Shown here piece by piece: positions 45,130 to 54,063 of a stretch of DNA of 64,000 bases. A program made the position numbers and the translations under genes. Position 1 is the stretch's first letter, and each line of letters begins with the position of its first letter. The notes below the pieces were generated by a model. It worked only from the letters and a program-made list of their open reading frames with translations, had not been told where the DNA came from and made no database searches. This stretch comes from CAVOAK01 sp963664465 (GTDB lineage Bacteria > Pseudomonadota > Alphaproteobacteria > UBA8366 > CAVOAK01): contig CAXXSU010000001.1 of the NCBI GenBank assembly GCA_963664465.2, positions 110,386 to 174,385 on the forward strand. Reading direction: 5' to 3'.

Positions 45130-45630
45130 CTAACCTTTCGGCCACCGCGTGACAGGCTGTCCGCGGCTCCCTATGCGGTTTGGCTCGTCAAATTCGTAGG
45201 GTAGATCTGTCGCTTCATGAATCGCGTCGACCGTCGCTACGATCAGGACATCGCGCATGAAGTTTCTCCGAGTTCGTTTTCCGCCAAGGGTCGGCTTTTT
45301 GATCACACCCGTTGTCGCATTCATCCACCATTCGATTAGTGTGGGTCGCAAGCCCCTCCCGTTGGTCCACATCTCTCGTACAAATACTTCCAGTACGTCC
45401 CAATACAGGCGATTCTCAAGCGAGGCAGGGATATACCACTCTGCCTGCTCGGGGTTTTGCTCCAACCTGGCAGCATAGCTTTCGACCATACTCTCGTAGG
45501 TCCCAATGGACTTCAGAGCCCACAGCAGAGAGTCGAGCCAATAGCCCTCGTCAGCTGGTCCCCCGGTGAACGCCGGGTGTGCCCGCATACGGTGCTCAGC
45601 AGCCTCGATCTCATCCATGGAGCTGTACAA
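45130..45630 (-). CDS. hypothetical satellite protein
   Basis: 166 residues (a second ATG four codons in at 45618 is also possible). Starts MYSSMDEIEAAEHRMRAHPA and has a tryptophan-rich middle (YWDVLEVFVREMWTNGRG). No recognised domain, signal or membrane helix. Overlaps the integrase stop by up to 20 bases, so it is cotranscribed with the integrase. Could be an accessory or cargo gene of the satellite. Confidence 0.65.
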   Translation of the reverse strand: MYSSMDEIEAAEHRMRAHPAFTGGPADEGYWLDSLLWALKSIGTYESMVESYAARLEQNPEQAEWYIPASLENRLYWDVLEVFVREMWTNGRGLRPTLIEWWMNATTGVIKKPTLGGKRTRRNFMRDVLIVATVDAIHEATDLPYEFDEPNRIGSRGQPVTRWPKG

Positions 45631-46786
45631 CGGTTGCGTCGTCGCCGCTGATATATCTCGCCCAATCCACCATCAGCAGCCGGCGGCGCTCCAATAGATC
45701 GCTGCGGAAGTAGGCCCCCTCGACCCCACCGACCGTGTGCGCAAGGGCAGCCTCCGCAAGCTCACGCGGCTTGCCGCTTTCGGCACACCAATCGCGGAAG
45801 CTGGAGCGGAAACCGTGCACCGTGGTTCGCTCTGCAAGCCCCGTCGCGCGCAGGACCTTTGTCAAGGTCATGTCCGACAGAGGCCTCCCGGGCTTCGTCG
45901 GCGAGGGAAAGATCAGACCTGAGGCGTCGCGCAACCGGCGCGCTTGCTCCAGTGTGCCAAGCGCCACCTCGGACAGGGGCACGCGATGCTCGACGCCGGC
46001 CTTCATGCGGTTTGCTGGTATCCGCCACTCCGAAGCGTCCAGATCGATCTCATCCCATGTCGCGCCCCGTGCCTCACCGGATCGGGCGCCTGTCAGAACC
46101 AAAAACCGCAGACACAGCTTCGCCGCCAATGACGACCTGGACGCTGCCGCGGTTTCGAGCGCCGCCGCTACCTCTCGATACGGTAATGCGCGGTAGTGTT
46201 CCCTGACCGCGGGCATGGCGGGCAGTGCACCATCGATGCCCTCGCCGGCGACGTTGTAGGCGACGTGGCCATGGGCCTCGGACCATCGCAGGATTGTGCG
46301 GATCCGCTGGCGGAGTTTGCGCGCGGTCTCCGGCTTCAGGGTCCAGATCGGCGTCAGCACGCGCAGCACGTCCTCGCGTCCGATCCGGTCCACGCCCATG
46401 TTTCCGAGCACCGGGAAGGCGTGCCGCTCCAATTGCTGCAACCAGTTTTTCGCGACCTTGGCATTACGCCAGCGCGGCCGGTTCGCATCGAAGGTCCGTT
46501 CCGACGCTTCCCTGAATGTCGGTACCCTGGCGCGGCGCTTCGCTTCCCGTGGATCGCCGCCGGCCCATGCGAGCCTGCGATTCTCGAAGGCCTTGTGCCG
46601 GGCTTCGGCGAGACTCACCAGCGGAAATCCACCCAAACCGATGTCGCGACGCTTTCCGTCGATAGTGAGTCGTTGGATCCAACTTTTCGATCCACCGGGT
46701 GCGACGGCGAGATAGAGCGTGCCTCCGTCGCCATGCAGGCCCGGTTTGGACAGCGAACGAGCCTTCGCCACGGTGAGCCTTCCCAT
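45611..46786 (-). CDS. P4-type tyrosine integrase
   Basis: 391 residues from ATG 46786 (GGGGGAAAC upstream; the frame is open 23 codons further). The N-terminal arm-binding domain is shown by LYLAVAPGGSKSWIQRLTID followed by GKRRDIGLGGFPLVSLAEAR. Catalytic residues: Arg in TGARSGEARGATWDEI, His-x-x-Arg in VHGFRSSFRDWC, His in EAALAHTVGGVEGAY with the tyrosine in the same helix (GAYFRSDLLERRR). It reads into the satellite from its right end, so one attachment site should lie at 46.8-47.1 kb. Confidence 0.92.
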   Translation of the reverse strand: MGRLTVAKARSLSKPGLHGDGGTLYLAVAPGGSKSWIQRLTIDGKRRDIGLGGFPLVSLAEARHKAFENRRLAWAGGDPREAKRRARVPTFREASERTFDANRPRWRNAKVAKNWLQQLERHAFPVLGNMGVDRIGREDVLRVLTPIWTLKPETARKLRQRIRTILRWSEAHGHVAYNVAGEGIDGALPAMPAVREHYRALPYREVAAALETAAASRSSLAAKLCLRFLVLTGARSGEARGATWDEIDLDASEWRIPANRMKAGVEHRVPLSEVALGTLEQARRLRDASGLIFPSPTKPGRPLSDMTLTKVLRATGLAERTTVHGFRSSFRDWCAESGKPRELAEAALAHTVGGVEGAYFRSDLLERRRLLMVDWARYISGDDATVVQLHG

Positions 46787-47090
46787 GTTTCCCCCACGAA
46801 ATAACCAACCTTTAAGTGGGGAACATACGAACCCGAAGGGAACTAGCAAGAACAATCAGCCCGATAAACCGCTCATTATCAGACTTCTAGGGAAGGGGAC
46901 GGACCCATACGGAAGGGAGGATGGTGCCGTCTTGGGGAGCCAATAAACGCAAGGGGTTGGGGCCCAATCGGCCCGGCCCCTTGTTGCCTTGGGTAACACA
47001 TGGTTAACAACCAGACATGGTCTTGCGCCTGAAACCGCGTCTGACGACAAGCTCAAGTTTAAGGTGTCTTGACTGCAGGCGGCTCCGGGG

Positions 47091-48338
47091 TCAGGTCCGC
47101 GAGCCGACGCCCGACTCCAGAACTAGTGCGCCTTTCTCAAAGCGGTCCAGCCCCAGCCCCTGTATCATCTCGTGAGGCTCGCCGGTGGCGATAAGGTGAG
47201 CATGCATTTTTGCTGCAACCGGCGTCGTTTTGAAGCCGCCGGCGCCGGCGACGTCGATAGTGAAGCCTTCGACCGGCGTCTTAGAAATGATCGGGCTGCT
47301 GTCGTAGACATTATCGATCATGCCTGCCCACTGACGCATGAATTTCAGGCGCTTGAATATCGGAAAGACCTCACACATGCCCGCCACGACCTGTTCGGTG
47401 ATCTGGAACGTGCCACGTTGTTGGTAAGACGGGTATGGGTCCGACGCCCCGCCGACGACAAGCTCGCCCCGATCCGACTGCATGAGGTAGGCGCCATAGC
47501 CGCCGCAATTGACTATGGTATGGAGGATCGGCTTTACGGGTTCGGAGACGAAGGCCTGGAGCGGTAGCGTCTCTACGGGCAGGCGCAGGCCGGCCATGCC
47601 CGCAACGACACTGCCATGCCCGGCGACGGCCATGCCGATTTTCTTGGCGCGGATTGGGCCTTTCGTGGTTTCGACACCGGTAACGCGTGCACCCTCTCGG
47701 GTGATTCCAGTGACCTCGCAATTCTGAATGATGTGTACGCCCCGGGCGTCGGCCATACGGGCGAAGCCCCAGGCAACCGCGTCGTGTCGGGCGATGCCGG
47801 CGCGGGCTTGGTAGACTCCACCGACAACGGGTAAACGCGCGTCCGGCGCATTCACTAGGATCGGCACGATGCGCTTGACTTCGTCCAGAGACAGCATCCG
47901 ATAATCCGCGCCGTAAACGTGCATCGTATGCACGCGCCGGATCGCTTGCCGGGCTTCGCGAGCACCTTGGATGAGCCGGAGCGAACCGCGCTGCGAGAAC
48001 ATGACGTTGTAGTTGAGCGCCCTGGACAGTCCAGCGTAGAGCTCGATCGAAAGATCGTGGAAGGGAACGCTTACGTCGCGGATGTAATTGGACCGGATGG
48101 TCATGGTATTGCGACCCGTATTACCGCCTCCGAGCCAGCCTTTCTCCAACACCGCGACGTTGGTCACGCCGTGGTCCTCGGCGAGGTAATGGGCGGCACC
48201 GAGGCCATGTCCGCCACCGCCAATGATAATGACGTCGTACTCGGGCCTAGGCTCGGGGCTGCGCCATGCGCGCTCCCAGCCGTTGTGGTATGCCGTCGCG
48301 TTGCGCAGGATGCTGAAGATAGAGTAGCGCTTCATCAC
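47091..48338 (-). CDS. soxB: sarcosine oxidase subunit beta family FAD protein
   Basis: 415 residues, the normal length of heterotetrameric sarcosine oxidase beta. N-terminal FAD-binding fingerprint VIIIGGGGHGLGAAHYLAE, flavin-site region NTGRNTMTIRSNY, and IDVAGAGGFKTTPVAAKMHA near the end. The enzyme oxidises sarcosine to glycine, which would feed the glycine cleavage system. The usual downstream partners soxD, soxA and soxG are missing: the next gene downstream is the satellite integrase. Its first 11 codons lie in a 160-base tandem duplication, so the region upstream of ATG 48338 is a repeat of the gene start. Confidence 0.88.
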   Translation of the reverse strand: MMKRYSIFSILRNATAYHNGWERAWRSPEPRPEYDVIIIGGGGHGLGAAHYLAEDHGVTNVAVLEKGWLGGGNTGRNTMTIRSNYIRDVSVPFHDLSIELYAGLSRALNYNVMFSQRGSLRLIQGAREARQAIRRVHTMHVYGADYRMLSLDEVKRIVPILVNAPDARLPVVGGVYQARAGIARHDAVAWGFARMADARGVHIIQNCEVTGITREGARVTGVETTKGPIRAKKIGMAVAGHGSVVAGMAGLRLPVETLPLQAFVSEPVKPILHTIVNCGGYGAYLMQSDRGELVVGGASDPYPSYQQRGTFQITEQVVAGMCEVFPIFKRLKFMRQWAGMIDNVYDSSPIISKTPVEGFTIDVAGAGGFKTTPVAAKMHAHLIATGEPHEMIQGLGLDRFEKGALVLESGVGSRT

Positions 48339-48626
48339 AGTCCCAAACGTAACACGCTGCGCTCCGCCATCTAGCGATTAATTGCCATTCAGTGCTGGCT
48401 CCAGGTCTTGGTGCGAAGTGAGGCCACTCGTTCGCAATGAGACGGATCGCAGCGTCCTCTCCTACTAGGATGCTGAAGATAGAGTAGCGCTTCATCACAG
48501 TCCCAAACGTAACACGCTGCGCTCCGCCATCTAGCGATTAATTGCCATTCAGTGCTGGCTCCAGGTCTTGGTGCGAAGTGAGGCCACTCGTTCGCAATGA
48601 GACGGATCGCAGCGTCCTCTCCTACT
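48307..48626. repeat. perfect 160-bp tandem duplication over the soxB start
   Basis: 48307-48466 is repeated base for base at 48467-48626. The unit holds the first 11 codons of soxB and 128 bases of upstream DNA. The outer copy therefore makes an 83-codon false start (from 48498) that reads MMKRYSIFSIL and then unrelated residues. Identity of both copies shows the event is recent. Confidence 0.97.
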
Positions 48627-48817
48627 ATTCGCGTTCACTGCTGTCCGGTTAACTGAGCGGTGCTGGCTTTGAGAGCCAGGATTTCTGCGGGGTTTGAAGC
48701 GAAAATGCATGGTGTCGATTTGAATTGGATGGAGCACTTTTCGGAGTTTCTCCGGGAGATGCTCATGAACACCGGCAAGACCCTGTTCGCTCAGCTCATG
48801 GACTTCCTGCCATGGAC

Positions 48818-49922
48818 CTTGCCTATCCGGTTTACACCCACACCCACTAGGGCTAGAATGGGCGCAAACCGGATATAGGGGAGCGCGCCATGGATGTTCT
48901 CGACCGCGCCGATCTCCCATTCCCACATTCGCTACCCGAGTTCCAGCGACTTTTCCCCGATGATGCGGCCTGCGCCGCCTACCTGGAGAAAGCCCGCTGG
49001 GGAGACGGCTTTGCCTGCCCGCACTGCGGCACGGCGGGAGAGCCGTTCCACTTTGAAAACCGCCCTGGCGTCCTGCGCTGCCGCCAGTGCCGCCAGAACA
49101 CCGGGCTGACGGTGGGAACAGTGATGGAGCGTAGCCACACTCCGCTGAACGTCTGGTTCTGGGCCGCTTATCTGGTCGCCAGTCAGACGCCCGGCATGTC
49201 CGCCGTGCAGTTTCAGCGGCAACTTGGTCTTTCGCGCTACGAGACGGCCTTTCAAATTCTCCACAAGCTCCGCTCGGGCATGGTGCGGCCCAACCAAGAC
49301 AGGATCGGTGGACAGCCCAAGAACCATGTTGAGGTGGACGAAACCTGGGTTGGCGGGCGAACGCGTGGGGAAGGCCGTGGTGTTCACCACAAGGTTCTCG
49401 TCTCCTGTGCCATCGAGGTGCGTCATCGAAAGCCGGGCACCAAGCTCGACAACCGGAAAGACGGACGCTATGCCCGACGCGTTCGGCTCGCCGTCGTGCT
49501 CGACCGTAGCGCCGAGTCGCTCTGTGGGTTCGTCGAGAGCACCGTCGCGCCGGGATCGCTGATCGTTACTGACGATTGGAGCGGCTATGCTGGCCTCGGT
49601 AAGCGCGGCTATGAGCACTTCGCTGTTGCCGAGTGTGGTGATCCAGAGGTTGCCGAGCAATACCTGCCGATCATCCATCTGGTTTTCGCCAACCTGAAGA
49701 CGTGGCTGATCGGTATCCACCACGGCGTTAGCCACCAGCACCTACAAGCCTACCTCAACGAGTTCACCTTCCGCTTCAACAGGCGGTTCTACCCGTTCAA
49801 CGCCTTCCGCTCATTGCTCGGCATCGCGGGCGACACCTCTGCTCCAACCTATGCCGAGCTTTACTCGGGAGAGTGGCGGCACCCTACATGTAGCGGTCAT
49901 GGGCGTTAACCGGATAGGCAAG
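48818..49922 (+). mobile_element. IS1595-family insertion sequence
   Basis: 1105 bp. Terminal inverted repeat CTTGCCTATCCGGTT at both ends, flanked by the exact 8-base duplication CCATGGAC at 48810-48817 and 49923-49930. It is inserted in the IS4 transposase gene. Confidence 0.93.
48890..49909 (+). CDS. IS1595-family transposase
   Basis: 339 residues. N-terminal zinc ribbon (FACPHCGTAGEPFHF ... LRCRQCRQNTGLTVGT), then the DDE-type core: VEVDETWVGGRTRGEG, VTDDWSGYAGLGKRGYEH, and the final helix HQHLQAYLNEFTFRFNRRF. Intact frame. Belongs to a different subgroup from the IS1595 fragment inside istB at 33.7 kb. Confidence 0.92.
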   Translation: MDVLDRADLPFPHSLPEFQRLFPDDAACAAYLEKARWGDGFACPHCGTAGEPFHFENRPGVLRCRQCRQNTGLTVGTVMERSHTPLNVWFWAAYLVASQTPGMSAVQFQRQLGLSRYETAFQILHKLRSGMVRPNQDRIGGQPKNHVEVDETWVGGRTRGEGRGVHHKVLVSCAIEVRHRKPGTKLDNRKDGRYARRVRLAVVLDRSAESLCGFVESTVAPGSLIVTDDWSGYAGLGKRGYEHFAVAECGDPEVAEQYLPIIHLVFANLKTWLIGIHHGVSHQHLQAYLNEFTFRFNRRFYPFNAFRSLLGIAGDTSAPTYAELYSGEWRHPTCSGHGR

Positions 49923-51122
49923 CCATGGACTACTTTCACGCGGATCGTCGACCGGTATGGCGGCGATCACCGGGTCCGGACGCTTTCCTGCGCCGAGCAA
50001 TACCGGTCCATGGCCTTCGCCCAGCTGACCTACCGGGAAAGCCTGCGCGACATCGAGACCTGCCTCTCGGTCCACGCATCGAAACTCTATCACATGGGCT
50101 TCCGCCAGCCGGTCCGGCGCTCGACGCTGGCCGATGCCAACGAAAGGCGCGACTGGCGTATCCATGCGGCGTTGGCCCAGCGGCTCATCACCCAGGCGAG
50201 GACGCTGTACGTCGACGAAGAACTGGGGTTGGACCTGACCAATACCGTCTACGCCCTGGACTCGACGACCATCGCTCTGTGCCTGTCGGTCTTTCCGTGG
50301 GCGCACTTCCGCACCACCAAGGCGGCGGTGAAGATGCACACGCTGCTCGACCTGCGGGGCAACATTCCGAGTTTTATCCACATCTCGGATGGCAAGCTGC
50401 ACGACGTTCATGCCCTCGATATGCTCTTGCCGGAAGCCGGAGCCATCTACGTCGTGGATCGTGGCTACGTCGACTTTGCCCGCCTTTATGTGTTGCACCA
50501 AGCCGGGGCCTTCTTCGTCACGCGTGCCAAGTCGAACATCGATGCTCATCGCGTCTATTCGGCGCCGACGGATCGCTCGACCGGCATCATTTGCGACCAG
50601 ACCATCTCCCTGGACGGCTTCTACACCCGTCAGGATTACCCCGAACTTCTGCGGCGCATCCGCTTCAAGGACCCCGAGTCCGGCAAGACGCTGGTCTTCA
50701 TCACCAACAACTTCTCGCTTCCGGCCGCCACCATCTGCGCGCTCTACAAAAGCCGCTGGCAGGTGGAACTCTTCTTCAAGTGGATCAAGCAGCATCTTCG
50801 GATCAAGCAGTTCTACGGCACGTCGGAGAACGCGGTGAAGACGCAGATCTGGATTGCCGTCTCGGTCTACGTCCTCGTCGCCATCGTCAAGAAGCGCCTC
50901 GACCTGGACGCCTCGCTCTACACTTTGTTACAGATCCTCTCGGTGACCCTCTTCGAGAAAATGCCCATACATCAAGCACTTGCGGGAGACGAAAACAGAT
51001 GCAATGCTTCGCAAATAACCAACCAATTGAATTTATTCGATTTTTAACCGGACACTAGTGATCCCAGTTACAAATTGATATATTCCACCTGCAACGATCG
51101 AGATCGGGAAAGTTCGCTAACG

Positions 51123-51329
51123 ATGCCGAAAACTGCGATTAGTCCTGGCGATGAATTTGTAAAAACCGACAGACCCGACACAGTCTGGATCGTTCGACGG
51201 TATGTCGATCACCCAGGGCTGCCTCAACATGTGGAACTAGTAGCAAAAGGGCATCTGGACTCGGGAATGACGATCGCAGAATCTGCTCTCCAGGATGGCA
51301 AACTGTATCAGCGTCTTGGCGGCGTCTGA
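51123..51329 (+). CDS. hypothetical protein, 68 aa
   Basis: Starts MPKTAISPGDEFVKTDRPDT; an upstream ATG at 51075 is possible but less likely. Contains VWIVRRYVDHPGLPQHVELV and a C-terminal ALQDGKLYQRL. Looks like a small beta-barrel fold similar to conserved short proteins of alphaproteobacteria. Function unknown. Starts 65 bases after the IS4 end. Confidence 0.55.
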   Translation: MPKTAISPGDEFVKTDRPDTVWIVRRYVDHPGLPQHVELVAKGHLDSGMTIAESALQDGKLYQRLGGV

Positions 51330-51414
51330 CATCATTTTCCTGCGGCCGCCAACTCAACCAACCAACTGCGGCCAACGATACCGGTATGGCAAATCCGTAA
51401 ATGTCAACTTGCAC

Positions 51415-51533
51415 AATGTCCGCTTTGGGTCATTAACGGACGTGCGAGCGGCTCGTTAAAGAAGTCCGGTTTAGGCTGGTAAGCAGACGTTTTCCACCCA
51501 CACGTTGATCGTCTGCTTTTAGCCAGAAGCAGA
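51415..51533. repeat. three hairpin repeats left of the dioxygenase gene
   Basis: Degenerate copies of GTCCGCTTTTAGCC..AAGCGGAC: 51415-51441 (gtccgctttgggtcattaac then ggac), 51464-51489 (gtccggtttaggctggtaag then cagac) and 51511-51533 (gtctgcttttagccagaagc). Each can fold on itself. The rest of 51330-51628 shows no gene. Confidence 0.6.
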
Positions 51534-51628
51534 TATTACAATCTGTGTAAAATTTTTATTTCTAGGCTGAACGGGGCATGTTGCAGCCAATCACTTCAGC
51601 GCCGAACACGCCTGCTGACAGCCGGAGA

Positions 51629-52498
51629 TCAATAGGGCACGCCGCCTTCGAGCGTCACGCGATAGCACAGCCTGCGGCCATTCGCGTCCGGAAAATTTGA
51701 CGCGCTGTGCATCGTGCAGCGGTTGTCCCAGAGGATGGAGTCGCCGGGCCGCCATTGATGCGTGTACGTGAATTGAGGCTGCGTTGCGAATGACTTGAGG
51801 TCGTCCAGAAATTCGATCCCCTCTTCCTTCGACATGCCGTCGACCGAAGACTCGCGTGTATCGAGAATACCGACGAACAATGCCTTCTGCCCGGTTTCGG
51901 GGTGCGTACGCACAAAGGGGTGGCTGACGTCGGGCAGTTTGCGCTTCACGTCCTCGGTCAAGGGCTTGTGATCGAAGCCATAGCGCTCCAGCGTCACGAC
52001 CTGACTAAACCCCCAGCGGAGGTTTTCTAGCTTGCTTTTCGTTTCCTTTGGCAGCACGTCATATGCCTTGGACAGATTGGCGTACCAGGTATCGTCGCCG
52101 CCCTTTTCCGGCACTTCCTTGGCGTAGAAGAATGAACCCCCGGCGGGCTCTGTCAGGTAGGAGAAATCACTGTGCCAGGCATCGCCGAAGCTGGCGTCCG
52201 GTCGCCTGCCAATATCCTCGCCGTCGACTTTGATGTTGGAGAACACACTCACTTCCGGGTGTTCCGGGATCCATGCGCGGGAGCCTACGGGGCTTTTCGC
52301 GAAGAGCTTGCCGAATCGCTGCGCGAACGCCTTCTGCCGCTCCGGGGTCAGGTCTTGGTCACGGAACAGGAGAATATTGTGGCGTAGCCAACCTTCACGG
52401 ATTTCCGCAATCGTCTCGTCGGATTGATCGTCGGCGACGTTGACGCCGATGACTTCGGCTCCGAGAGCTTCGCTAAGTGGCCGAAATTCGATTGTCAT
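51629..52498 (-). CDS. TauD/TfdA-family Fe(II)/2-oxoglutarate dioxygenase
   Basis: 289 residues. Iron ligands His-x-Asp in GDAWHSDFSYL and the distal His in NRCTMHSASNF; the 2-oxoglutarate Arg is in the last 20 residues (GRRLCYRVTLEGG). Enzymes of this family hydroxylate taurine, alkyl sulfates, 2,4-D or similar acids; no transporter or sulfonate genes lie nearby, so the substrate is open. Flanked on both sides by the same small hairpin repeat family. Confidence 0.9.
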   Translation of the reverse strand: MTIEFRPLSEALGAEVIGVNVADDQSDETIAEIREGWLRHNILLFRDQDLTPERQKAFAQRFGKLFAKSPVGSRAWIPEHPEVSVFSNIKVDGEDIGRRPDASFGDAWHSDFSYLTEPAGGSFFYAKEVPEKGGDDTWYANLSKAYDVLPKETKSKLENLRWGFSQVVTLERYGFDHKPLTEDVKRKLPDVSHPFVRTHPETGQKALFVGILDTRESSVDGMSKEEGIEFLDDLKSFATQPQFTYTHQWRPGDSILWDNRCTMHSASNFPDANGRRLCYRVTLEGGVPY

Positions 52499-52642
52499 GA
52501 ATGATGCCCTCCACGCGGTGGACGGAGTACCTAGGATTCCTCGCTAAAAATCAACCAACCAGCTTGATCGTGCTCCAATTTCTCCCAGCTGGCAATGTGC
52601 CCGCCTGCCGTCCTTGGAGGGTTTTGGCTGCTGGTCACCGAA

Positions 52643-52715
52643 TGTCCGCTATTAGCCATAAGCAGACGTTGGAGCAGCATTTGACGGATGACCGCTTTAG
52701 GCCGGTAAGCGGACG
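52643..52715. repeat. two hairpin repeats right of the dioxygenase gene
   Basis: 52643-52670 (tgtccgctattagccataag then cagacg) and 52690-52715 (gaccgctttaggccggtaag then cggac), same family as 51415-51533. Confidence 0.6.
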
Positions 52716-52736
52716 TCCCTCGCTAACTTCCATGAA

Positions 52737-53081
52737 CTAACTTGGCGTCCTGTCTGTGTCGAAGTTCCTCTCATCGCACACGTCGCTGTACCTCACGATA
52801 TTTACGATAATCGGTTCATCCTCCTCGATTGTCCTTGTCGCTTGCAATCGGGCGTGCATGTACGGAGCGCTCTTTTCGGCAGCCCATTTGCGATCTTCGA
52901 ACAGCGCATCTTCATCCCGCAAAACGCTTAGCATGTAATCCAAGGGCGTCAGACCGTCCTCCGCAGCCTTGTCGGCGATCTCGCGAGTGCGCTTGTTCGC
53001 TGATCCCGGTTTTCGGCCCGAATTGGCACGCCTTCCTCCCCAGCCGCCTTGGTTTTCTTTGATAGGATTCATGTCGTTCAT
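52737..53081 (-). CDS. small terminase-like phage protein
   Basis: 114 residues. GGRRANSGRKPGSANKRTRE at the N-terminus and LTPLDYMLSVLRDE ... AAEKSAPYMHARL are the pattern of small phage packaging or terminase-associated proteins. No other phage gene adjoins it except short unknown ORFs; the large terminase is 8-9 kb to the right, on the same strand. Probably a piece of the same element, separated by later insertions. Confidence 0.65.
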   Translation of the reverse strand: MNDMNPIKENQGGWGGRRANSGRKPGSANKRTREIADKAAEDGLTPLDYMLSVLRDEDALFEDRKWAAEKSAPYMHARLQATRTIEEDEPIIVNIVRYSDVCDERNFDTDRTPS

Positions 53082-53154
53082 TTGTCGTCATCCATCCGGT
53101 GAAGAAGAGGCCCTGTGTCGCGCTGTCGCGGCCACTGGTAAACGATAAGTAAGG

Positions 53155-53301
53155 TCATAGGGGGAAGGGGGGTGCCACCTCATCGGCATCGCGCACGTCG
53201 TCGGCTTGACGGGGTGTCTGCCGGGGAAATTTCTTGGCGAACTGGTCTAGCAACCCGGCCTTGCGGGCCTCTTCAAAGCTTAGGTATTTACCGCGCACCA
53301 T
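53155..53301 (-). CDS. hypothetical protein, 48 aa
   Basis: Starts MVRGKYLSFEEARKAGLLDQ with GAGACG upstream; the frame is open further but starts in a low-quality segment. Resembles short phage-associated ORFs (KYLSFEEARKAG pattern). 73 bases before the small terminase-like gene, same strand. Confidence 0.5.
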   Translation of the reverse strand: MVRGKYLSFEEARKAGLLDQFAKKFPRQTPRQADDVRDADEVAPPFPL

Positions 53302-53403
53302 TTGCGTCTCCGTCTTATGTTGCTGATTTTTTCTCCAATTGCCGCTAAACCAAAAATGCAGATCAATGTAAAGCCAGCCCAATAAAGCCAATCGGAAATT
53401 CGA

Positions 53404-54063
53404 ATGTGGCTATTTTCTGAAATGTCATTGGAAAGAGTGAGTTTCTTTTCCGGAATTGCGAACGCAGTCTTTCTGGTAAGCCTTGTGGTCGGTGTGGCCG
53501 CAATGTATTTCGTCTTCGTAACCGCTGGCATAAAAGAACGCCATTGGGATGAGTTACGTCGCCAATCTGACGAACAAATTGCCGCATCAAACGAACGAGC
53601 AGCGGCGGCGGAATCGAAGGCCGCAGAGGCCGAATTAGAACTGATAGAATTTCGCAAACCACGCCATGTCGATGCGGAACAGGCTGAATTAATCATACAA
53701 AGGATAAAGCCATTCGCGGGAGCGAAATATGATGTTGGCCACAGTCTTGATGACAGAGAATCAATGGATTTCTTGTGGAACCCTGAACCGATCCTGCCCA
53801 AAGCGGGATGGGTGCATATTGATTGGGATGGTGGATACGTGTTTACGAAACCTAATTGGCCCGGAGACCACGTGTACGGGCGAATTGGCGTAATTAATGT
53901 CTCAATCGAGATACACCCACAAAGCCACGACAAACTCTTGCCAGTCGCCGAAGCGTTGGTGGGAGTGCTAAATGAAATTGGCATAGCGGCAACCGTCGCC
54001 GCATTTAACAACAGCAGCACGAACACCGACGCAATCCATCTCCTAGTCGGACAAAAGCGATAA
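53404..54063 (+). CDS. membrane-anchored coiled-coil hypothetical protein
   Basis: 219 residues. One hydrophobic helix at about 20-41 (NAVFLVSLVVGVAAMYFVFV), a charged coiled coil at about 45-85 (rich in Ala/Glu), then a globular domain with WNPEPILPKAGWVHIDWDGG. Lower GC than its neighbours. Divergent from the 48-residue ORF. This build (helix, coil, C-terminal domain) is common in cargo genes of unknown function; I do not recognise the family. Confidence 0.65.
   Translation: MWLFSEMSLERVSFFSGIANAVFLVSLVVGVAAMYFVFVTAGIKERHWDELRRQSDEQIAASNERAAAAESKAAEAELELIEFRKPRHVDAEQAELIIQRIKPFAGAKYDVGHSLDDRESMDFLWNPEPILPKAGWVHIDWDGGYVFTKPNWPGDHVYGRIGVINVSIEIHPQSHDKLLPVAEALVGVLNEIGIAATVAAFNNSSTNTDAIHLLVGQKR

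Larger units (their letters stand above)
48765..51047 (+). pseudogene. IS4-family transposase, interrupted
   Basis: First part 48765-48817 (NTGKTLFAQLMDFLPW), second part from 49931 (TRIVDRYGGDHRVRTLSCAE, then the catalytic blocks ALDSTTIALC, VVDRGYVDFARLY and the YREK-like YKSRWQVELFFKWIKQH) to 51047. Removing the IS1595 insertion and one target copy restores the continuous frame LPWTTFTR. A shortened protein could start inside IS1595. Confidence 0.9.
48641..51057 (+). mobile_element. IS4-family element split by an IS1595 insertion
   Basis: Ends TGTCCGGTTAA at about 48642-48652 and TTAACCGGACAC near 51044-51055, an inverted pair. Without the inner IS1595 insertion it is about 1.3 kb with one transposase gene on the plus strand. 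No certain target duplication was found. Confidence 0.8.

Noticed and set aside
46940..47000. GC-rich hairpin as terminator of soxB
   Set aside because: A stem can be drawn from GGGGCC and GGCCCC but no T run follows on the minus strand.
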